Assembly: GCA_027296185.1 (NCBI GenBank)
Contig: JAPUJL010000234.1
Coordinates: forward strand, 1-6,162
Direction of reading: 5' to 3'
DNA: 6,162 nt
Source of the DNA: SAR324 cluster bacterium
GTDB lineage: Bacteria > SAR324 > JACQKK01
Shown here: piece by piece, positions 1-4,312 of the stretch
How the letters are laid out: each line of letters begins with the position of its first letter
How positions within the stretch are numbered: the first letter of the stretch is position 1
Program-made: the position numbers and the translations under genes
The notes under the pieces: model-generated
The model's database searches: none
The model's input: the letters and a program-made list of their open reading frames with translations, nothing else
Told to the model about the DNA's origin: nothing

Positions 1-159
1 GGAGGCTAGGTTACCGCCAGGGCGTCCGGCCGCCGGCCAGCCGAGGTCTCTGGGCCGCCGGCCGCACTGTCGCTGCTGGATACAATTACCGGTCGATTCC
101 GCCCATCAGGCCCCGTGCATCCAGACTGGAGTGGTGCGGCCCAATTTCGTGTCCGATCG

Positions 160-272
160 ACCGCTTTTTTTTGAAAAAAGGGATTGCCCTCCCCGCGAAA
201 ATATGGCAACAATCGATTTATCAAATCTGTCGAATTTAAACATATATGATTCATAGATAGAAATTAGGCAGT
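160..272 (+). promoter_or_regulatory. AT-rich upstream region, probable promoter of the SutA-like gene
   Basis: This stretch is markedly AT-rich against a GC-rich surrounding, as expected of a promoter region. A TATGAT hexamer at 245-250 matches five of six bases of the sigma-70 -10 consensus and lies 22 bases before the ATG at 273. I could not find a good -35 box at 16-18 bases upstream of it. At 164-180 a run of eight T is followed by G and six A, which can fold into a 7-bp AT hairpin with a 3-base loop. An 8-bp perfect palindrome (CATATATG) lies at 241-248. Ribosome binding is weak: only a TAGG-like sequence at 265-268 precedes the ATG. The promoter assignment is an inference from composition and one hexamer. 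Confidence 0.35.
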
Positions 273-488
273 ATGAGTAGGGTGAAAACGAGCAGCGTTT
301 GGAATACGGCAACGCCCAGAAGAAAAGCACGCTCCGCATCGATCTCCCGGGAGCAACTCGCCCGGGCGGTCAAGTCATTTAAGAAAGGCGGAGGGCTGAT
401 CGAGACGTTGCCGCCGCAAGTGGCGATCCGCCGGCGTACGGCAGGCGCTCACTTGGAGACGGGATTCGAGAAGGTGATCGACAACTGA
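273..488 (+). CDS. Small basic SutA-like protein (putative RNA polymerase-binding regulator)
   Basis: A 71-residue soluble protein with no signal peptide or membrane segment. The central segment, about residues 24-48, reads SISREQLARAVKSFKKGGG followed by LIETLPPQV. This resembles, from memory, the conserved part of Pseudomonas aeruginosa SutA (a helix, then F-x-x-R/K-G-G-K-x-x-x-I/L-x-P). SutA binds RNA polymerase and adjusts transcription during slow growth. The match covers only about 25 residues. The N-terminal 23 residues are basic (several Arg and Lys, no acidic residues), whereas SutA has a strongly acidic N-terminal tail, so the role may differ. The start is the first ATG after an AT-rich promoter-like region; the ribosome binding site is weak. 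The gene stands alone, convergent to the CoA-transferase. It could instead be an uncharacterised small protein that shares only this helix-turn motif. Confidence 0.68.
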   Translation: MSRVKTSSVWNTATPRRKARSASISREQLARAVKSFKKGGGLIETLPPQVAIRRRTAGAHLETGFEKVIDN

Positions 489-511
489 CCCGCGGCTCCG
501 CCGCCGGTCAG
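485..511 (+). terminator. Terminator-like hairpin overlapping the stop codon of the SutA-like gene
   Basis: CTGACC at 485-490 pairs with GGTCAG at 506-511. After one C-C mismatch, GCGGC at 492-496 pairs with GCCGC at 500-504 around a TCC loop. The TGA stop at 486-488 sits inside the outer stem. There is no run of T after the hairpin, so it is not a classical intrinsic terminator. It may act as a 3'-end stabiliser or a weak terminator. Confidence 0.45.
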
Positions 512-582
512 TCGAATGCTTTCAATCGGACCGAACCGAGTCGGTACGACGAAGGGGACCGCGCTTCACGCGCAATGAAATT

Positions 583-666
583 ACGCCGGATATGCACCGC
601 TGAACCGAGGACGGCAACCGACCGCCCCCTCGGTGCCGCCTTAGGGAAGGCGTGGCGCATCCGGCG
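583..666. repeat. REP-like palindromic repeat, copy 1
   Basis: An 84-base unit that aligns without gaps to the unit at 680-763, with 68 of 84 bases identical by hand count. Its ends are a perfect inverted repeat, CGCCGGAT at 584-591 and ATCCGGCG at 659-666. Internally ACCGAGG at 604-610 can pair with CCTCGGT at 628-634. Unit size, GC-rich palindromic form and location between two convergent genes fit a dispersed REP-type element. Only two copies are visible here, so dispersal in the genome is inferred. Both copies happen to be open in the same minus-strand frame and would encode similar peptides, which I regard as a by-product of the duplication. Confidence 0.7.
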
Positions 667-679
667 CGTTCGAGGAACA

Positions 680-763
680 ACGCCGGATGTGCCTTGCCAA
701 CCTGAGGATGGCATGCGACCGCCCCCTCGGTGTCGCCTCAGGTAAAGCGTGGCGCATTCGGCG
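680..763. repeat. REP-like palindromic repeat, copy 2
   Basis: The second 84-base unit follows copy 1 in direct orientation after 13 unrelated bases, giving a 97-base period. Its ends (681-693 and 751-763) can form a 13-bp stem as RNA if two G-U pairs are allowed. Nested inside, ACCTGAGG at 700-707 and CCTCAGGT at 736-743 are perfect inverted copies, and CGAC at 716-719 pairs with GTCG at 732-735, giving one long, interrupted hairpin. The unit ends 14 bases from the stop codon of the CoA-transferase, so it would be in that gene's 3' untranslated RNA and could end or protect the transcript. Confidence 0.7.
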
Positions 764-777
764 TCCTCGTTCAGCGC

Positions 778-1965
778 TCAGATGATGCCCTGATCGCGCC
801 ACGACGCAATCTCTTCCCAACCGAATCCGCATTCGATCAACACCTCCTCGGTATGCTGACCCAACTCCGGGGGCGGACCCTGAGGTTTGACGGGGTTGGC
901 GTAGAACCGGAAGGGCGATCCGACCACGGGCAGTTTCCGGCCGTTGGGATCCTCCAATTCGATCATGTAGCCGTTGGCCCAGGCTTGAGGGTCGTCGACC
1001 ACGTCGGCGTAGGTATTGACCTTGCTGATCATCAGGTCCTGATCGCGGAACAGGCGCACCCACTCGTCCGCCGTCCGCTTGAGCAATCCCTTCCGGATGG
1101 CCGGGATGAACGCCGACTTGTCTCGAATAAACGAGGCGCGCGGGTCCACGTCGGGGCCCGGGTCGATGCCCAACAGCTCGCAAAAGATTTGCCAGCGGGC
1201 GCCCCCCACCCCGCCGAGGACGACGTCGCCTTCCTTGGTGGGAAAGCTGCCCCAGATCATCCCGGTCTTGTGGAGTTGGGGATGGCCGGTCTTGGCCTTG
1301 GGCGGGAGGCTGCCCCCCAGGGCATATTGGTTGATTTCCCACGACTGCAGGGCAAGCTGGCACCCATACAGGGACACCGTCACCTTCTGCCCATGACCCT
1401 GCCGCTCCCGGGCCACCAGCCCGCCCAGCACGGCGGAGGCGAGGGTCATGCCGGCCAACTGATCGCCGATGGCCGCGCCCGCGGTGTAGGAGGCGCCGTC
1501 GTCGCCCGCGACGCTCATAATGCCGCCCATGGCCTGGCCGTGGATGTCGAAGCCGGTGAGGTTTCCCAGCGGCCCATCCTCCCCATAGGCGGAGACGGCG
1601 GCATAGACGATAACCTCGTTCCGGGCGCGAAAGGCCTCGTAACCCAAGCCGATCTTGTCCGCGTATCCGGGGCGGAAATTCTCGACGATCACGTCGCAGC
1701 CCGCGCCGATTTTGAGCAGGATTTCCTTGCCCTGGGGCGAGCGGAAGTCGACAGTGATGCCGCGCTTGCCACGGTCGTGGGCGATGAAGTAGGGGGTCGC
1801 GCTCAATCCTTCCACGGCGTGGATGTAACGCCCCTGATCGCCTTGACCGGGAATTTCCACCTTGACGATGTCCGCGCCCAGATCCGAGAGCAGCACCGTG
1901 GCGGTGGGGCCCGCCTGAAACCGCGTAAAATCCAGCACCTTGATGCCATCGAGGGGAGCGGGCAT
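778..1965 (-). CDS. CaiB/BaiF family (family III) CoA-transferase
   Basis: A complete 395-residue cytoplasmic protein of the usual length for family III CoA-transferases, which move CoA between carboxylic acids through an enzyme-bound aspartyl anhydride. Family landmarks occur in order: LDGIKVLDFTR at residues 5-15, GADIVKVE at 30-37, KRGITVDFRSPQGKE at 67-81, ENFRPG at 95-100, and TGFDIHGQAMGGIM at 137-150. D140 in the last segment lines up with the catalytic Asp169 of formyl-CoA transferase. The C-terminal part has the family's VVDDPQAWANGYMIELEDPNG segment and a typical ELGQHTEEVL near the end. An AAGGA ribosome binding site (bases 1973-1977 on the reverse strand) lies 7 bases before the ATG, which fixes the start. 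The acid substrate cannot be told from sequence: members act on carnitine, bile acids, formate/oxalate, succinate with aromatic compounds, and racemase relatives exist. It appears monocistronic here, with no acyl-CoA dehydrogenase or ligase beside it. Confidence 0.95.
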   Translation of the reverse strand: MPAPLDGIKVLDFTRFQAGPTATVLLSDLGADIVKVEIPGQGDQGRYIHAVEGLSATPYFIAHDRGKRGITVDFRSPQGKEILLKIGAGCDVIVENFRPGYADKIGLGYEAFRARNEVIVYAAVSAYGEDGPLGNLTGFDIHGQAMGGIMSVAGDDGASYTAGAAIGDQLAGMTLASAVLGGLVARERQGHGQKVTVSLYGCQLALQSWEINQYALGGSLPPKAKTGHPQLHKTGMIWGSFPTKEGDVVLGGVGGARWQIFCELLGIDPGPDVDPRASFIRDKSAFIPAIRKGLLKRTADEWVRLFRDQDLMISKVNTYADVVDDPQAWANGYMIELEDPNGRKLPVVGSPFRFYANPVKPQGPPPELGQHTEEVLIECGFGWEEIASWRDQGII

Positions 1966-2249
1966 GGAGGATTCCTTCAGTTCGGATTGCCGGCCGGCCG
2001 GGGCTGGGAAAAAGGGAGCGGCGCGGCGCCACGCGGGAGCTTCGCGGCGGAGGAGGCGCGCGGTAGGCCCTGGAGCCGTTCCCGCGGAACCGTTCGATCG
2101 TGCCGCCGCGCCGAATTTGGCGGGCGTTTCCGCTCAGCGGGCTGGCTTTCCGCTTTCGGATTGTTCTCGCGCCAACCCGGTGTTACGTTGATCGGCTCCG
2201 GTAAAAGCGCCCCACGAGGCGGGTTCACGAGCGGGAGCCACTCTAGCAA
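1966..2249. other. Divergent intergenic region between CoA-transferase and RNase Z-like genes
   Basis: This 284-base gap should hold the promoters of both divergent genes. I see no convincing -35/-10 pair on either strand. A 13-base inverted repeat, GTTCC-CGC-GGAAC at 2078-2090, is followed at once by a second GAAC/GTTC pairing option, and could be an operator or a small hairpin. The rest is GC-rich with no recognisable small gene. Open frames crossing it are compositional and encode no recognisable protein. Confidence 0.5.
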
Positions 2250-3122
2250 ATGACCCCTTCACATCACAACCCAGGCAAACCGATCGTTCTCGATTTTGGG
2301 GAGGAGACGATCACGGCGTTCTCCATCTCCGCCTTGTCGACGTACGTGATGATTCCCGAGTTGAACAGCGTGTTCGACCTGGGCGAGTGCCCGGTCGCAG
2401 CGGTGCCCCTGGAGCGGGTGTTCATCAGCCACGCCCACGGCGATCACGCCCGCTGTCTGTTGCGCCACGAATCCCTGCGGCGGCTGCTCGGCATGAACCC
2501 GGCCACCTATTACATTCCGGCCCAATCCCACGAGGGCTTTCTCGAGTTGAGCCGGGCCTGGAAGACCCTGGAGCGGGTGAACCCGAACCGGTTCGAGTAC
2601 CCCCATTTCCACCCCATGCACGAGGGCGACGTGGTGTGGCTGCACCGCCAGCTCGCCGCGAAGGCCTTCCGGGTGAATCACACGCTGCCGTCGTTGGGGT
2701 ACACCCTGTTCGACGTGCGCAAGAAGCTTAAGCCGGAGTTTCACGGGCGGCCCGGCCCAGAGCTGGCCCGGCTTCGTAAAGAGGGAGTGAGCTTCGAAGA
2801 GGAACTGTGGCTGCCGCGCCTGACCTACATCGGGGACAGCACCATCGAAACCCTTTACCGGGAACAGCACATCGGTCAATCGCGCATACTGATCATCGAG
2901 CTGACGTTCCTCATGGACGACGATCGGGAGCTGGCCCGCCGCAGGGGCCACACCCATCTGCTGGATTTGGCCGATTTTCTCCGCGAGTGCCCCGATGTGC
3001 TCCAGAATCGGCACATCGTACTGAAACATTTTAGCATGCGCTACGACCGCCGGTTCATCGTGCACACGGTCAAGTCCAGGCTACCCAAGGATTTCCTCGA
3101 GCGCGTCCACATCCTGATCTGA
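2250..3122 (+). CDS. RNase Z-like metallo-beta-lactamase-fold hydrolase
   Basis: A complete 290-residue soluble protein. The metal-binding motif HAHGDH is at residues 61-66 (H61, H63, D65, H66). Further expected ligands and signature segments follow: NHTLPSLGY with H144, YIGDST with D196, IIELTF with E217, GHTHL with H234 and H236, and LKHFSMRY with H260. The order and the final H-F-S-x-R-Y segment match the tRNase Z branch of the fold rather than glyoxalase II or beta-lactamases. RNase Z trims the 3' trailer of tRNA precursors. The region of residues 155-187 (KKLKPEF...GPELARLRKEG) sits where canonical RNase Z has its tRNA-gripping exosite arm but does not show the glycine/proline-rich arm I would expect, so a role other than tRNA processing is possible. 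The start is the first ATG after an in-frame TAG at 2244-2246; GGGAG at 2233-2237 is a rather distant ribosome binding site. It is convergent with the RidA gene. Confidence 0.88.
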   Translation: MTPSHHNPGKPIVLDFGEETITAFSISALSTYVMIPELNSVFDLGECPVAAVPLERVFISHAHGDHARCLLRHESLRRLLGMNPATYYIPAQSHEGFLELSRAWKTLERVNPNRFEYPHFHPMHEGDVVWLHRQLAAKAFRVNHTLPSLGYTLFDVRKKLKPEFHGRPGPELARLRKEGVSFEEELWLPRLTYIGDSTIETLYREQHIGQSRILIIELTFLMDDDRELARRRGHTHLLDLADFLRECPDVLQNRHIVLKHFSMRYDRRFIVHTVKSRLPKDFLERVHILI

Positions 3123-3131
3123 GCGCGTGCC

Positions 3132-3153
3132 GCCCGGTCACTCCAGGCCGGGC
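3132..3153. terminator. Possible shared terminator hairpin between convergent genes
   Basis: GCCCGG at 3132-3137 and CCGGGC at 3148-3153 form a 6-bp GC stem with a 10-base loop. It lies in the 36-base gap between the stop codons of the RNase Z-like gene and the RidA-family gene. It lacks a T run on either side, so support is only position and pairing. Confidence 0.35.
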
Positions 3154-3158
3154 ACCGT

Positions 3159-3506
3159 CTACTTGTGGGCGGTCACCATGATTTCCACCAGGTACTTCGG
3201 GTGCGCCAGCCGCGCCTCGACGGTGGCCCGGGCTGGCGGATTCTCCGTATCCACCCAGACGTCCCAGGCCGAATTCATCGCCTCGAAGCTCCGGATGTCC
3301 GCAAGGTAGATCGTGGTGGAGAGCAGGTTCTGCTTGCCGCTGCCCAGCTTGCCCAGCAGCGCGTCGATCTTGCGCAGGATGTCCTCGGTTTGGGCCTTGG
3401 CATCCGGCACCGGGTCGTCCGCCACCTGCCCCGCGAGGAAGATCAGGTCGCCGTGGCTAACGCCCTGGCTCATGCGCTTGGTCTTTTCAATCCGCGTAGT
3501 TGCCAT
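3159..3506 (-). CDS. RidA/YjgF/UK114 family protein (probable enamine/imine deaminase)
   Basis: A complete 115-residue protein, close to the usual RidA-family length of about 110-130. RidA proteins are cytosolic trimers whose archetype hydrolyses reactive enamine/imine intermediates such as 2-aminoacrylate. Visible family features are the first-strand segment GDLIFLAGQVADD (residues 19-31), the helix Q-T-E-D-I-L-R-K-I-D-A-L-L (39-51), STTIYLADIRSFEAMNSAWDVW (63-84), and PPARATVEARLAHP (90-103). R93 corresponds to the substrate-binding Arg105 of RidA and E108 to the conserved Glu120, so deaminase activity is plausible. Many subfamilies (Rid1-7) exist and the true substrate is open. A GGAGA ribosome binding site (bases 3517-3521, reverse strand) is 10 bases before the ATG. 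The AhpD-like gene lies 42 bases upstream on the same strand, so the two are probably cotranscribed. Confidence 0.93.
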   Translation of the reverse strand: MATTRIEKTKRMSQGVSHGDLIFLAGQVADDPVPDAKAQTEDILRKIDALLGKLGSGKQNLLSTTIYLADIRSFEAMNSAWDVWVDTENPPARATVEARLAHPKYLVEIMVTAHK

Positions 3507-3548
3507 CGGTTTCGTTTCTCCGAATTCGATTGAGTGGGAGCCGCCCGG

Positions 3549-3947
3549 TTATTCCTTGGGCGGGAAAACATCCGGCGCGATTTGGTAACCGTCCGCGAGC
3601 TTATTCGTTTTATTGAACAGCCCCACTACGGCCATCAGCTCGCCCAGCATCTCCCGGTCCATGCCGAGCTTCATGGCCGCGGCGGTGTGGGAATTGACGC
3701 AGTAGGCGCAGGAATTGGTGGCGCTGACGGCGATCGCGATCATCTCCTTGGTGAGGGGATCCAGCCGCCCGGGCGCCATCACCGCCTTGAGCTCCTCCCA
3801 CAGGCGGGCCAGGGTCGGGGGGTGGTTGGCGACGGTTCGCCAGAAGTCCGGCACCCGGTCGATCTTTCGGGTCGCCATGATGTCGTCGTAGACGGCCTTC
3901 ACCTCGGGTGACGCCCGGTCGTACTCGACCGTATCGACAGTGGCCAT
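3549..3947 (-). CDS. AhpD-like carboxymuconolactone decarboxylase family protein
   Basis: A complete 132-residue protein with the CMD/AhpD core. The active-site pattern E-(11)-C-x-x-C-x-x-x-H is intact: E68, C80, C83 and H87 in KEMIAIAVSATNSCAYCVNSH. The spacing equals that of Mycobacterium AhpD (E118, C130, C133, H137), where the cysteine pair reduces the peroxiredoxin AhpC. A redox-active disulfide, and peroxidase or peroxiredoxin-reductase activity, are therefore more likely than lactone decarboxylation, which does not use this CxxC. No AhpC gene is in view. The start is well supported by GGAG at 3953-3956 (reverse strand) about 5 bases before the ATG. It is the first gene of a likely two-gene unit with the RidA-family gene. 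The physiological substrate cannot be named from sequence. Confidence 0.92.
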   Translation of the reverse strand: MATVDTVEYDRASPEVKAVYDDIMATRKIDRVPDFWRTVANHPPTLARLWEELKAVMAPGRLDPLTKEMIAIAVSATNSCAYCVNSHTAAAMKLGMDREMLGELMAVVGLFNKTNKLADGYQIAPDVFPPKE

Positions 3948-4312
3948 GTCATCTCCATGATGGGGCTAACGTTTGGGCTCCATCCCCGTGGATCGTGCGG
4001 GGCATGCTCCCTCCATAGCGCAACCCGCGCCGGAGCGGCAAGGCGGAACGAGCATCGCCGTGAGGCGGCATCGGGCAAACCGCTAGGAAGAAGGGGCCGG
4101 CCGGGAAGGCGGCCGGGTGGGTGGCCCGAGGACGGCCGAAGGAATCCCCGCCTCTGCTGGGCCGAATTCCCAATCGGAACGAATTGGGGTATCTATTCAA
4201 TCTTGCGCAGGCCTCCGTGTAGCCCGGTAGGAGATCGGGATTTTCGCCGCTATCGGCGCACTCCGTCCCGCTCCGTCATCCTGTTCCCAGCCCCTTGTCA
4301 CGGCGTAATCCG
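3948..4312. other. Divergent intergenic region upstream of the adenylate cyclase and AhpD-like genes
   Basis: This 365-base stretch holds no gene I can support; open frames on both strands here encode arginine- and proline-rich shadow-like peptides. It should contain promoters for both flanking genes. A hairpin can form from CCCAAT at 4169-4174 and ATTGGG at 4183-4188 with an 8-base loop. A weak promoter-like pair, TTCCCA at 4167-4172 and TATCTA at 4190-4195 with 17-base spacing, overlaps that hairpin and points towards the cyclase. I find no TGTGA-N6-TCACA cAMP-receptor-protein site. The GC-rich part at about 4093-4140 can pair weakly (GGCCG at 4095-4099 with CGGCC at 4110-4114). Confidence 0.4.

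Noticed and set aside
6..339. Minus-strand frames of 82 and 77 codons at the left end
   Set aside because: They overlap each other and the promoter-like AT-rich region, contain no known motif, and lack convincing ribosome binding sites.
508..714. A 68-codon minus-strand frame covering the first repeat
   Set aside because: Its start region matches a peptide in the second repeat only because the DNA repeat is duplicated. There is no independent sign of coding.
730..2253. A 507-codon plus-strand open frame and an overlapping 463-codon minus-strand frame across the CoA-transferase
   Set aside because: Both lie over a gene with clear family motifs and a good ribosome binding site. Their translations are low in recognisable motifs and rich in Gly, Arg, Ala and Pro, as expected of shadow frames in GC-rich DNA.
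2259..3065. A 268-codon minus-strand open frame opposite the RNase Z-like gene
   Set aside because: The plus-strand frame has the full set of metallo-hydrolase motifs; the antisense product has none.
3948..4312. A cAMP receptor protein site upstream of the adenylate cyclase
   Set aside because: I looked for TGTGA-N6-TCACA and found only isolated half-site-like bases (for example TTGTCAC near 4295), which is not enough.
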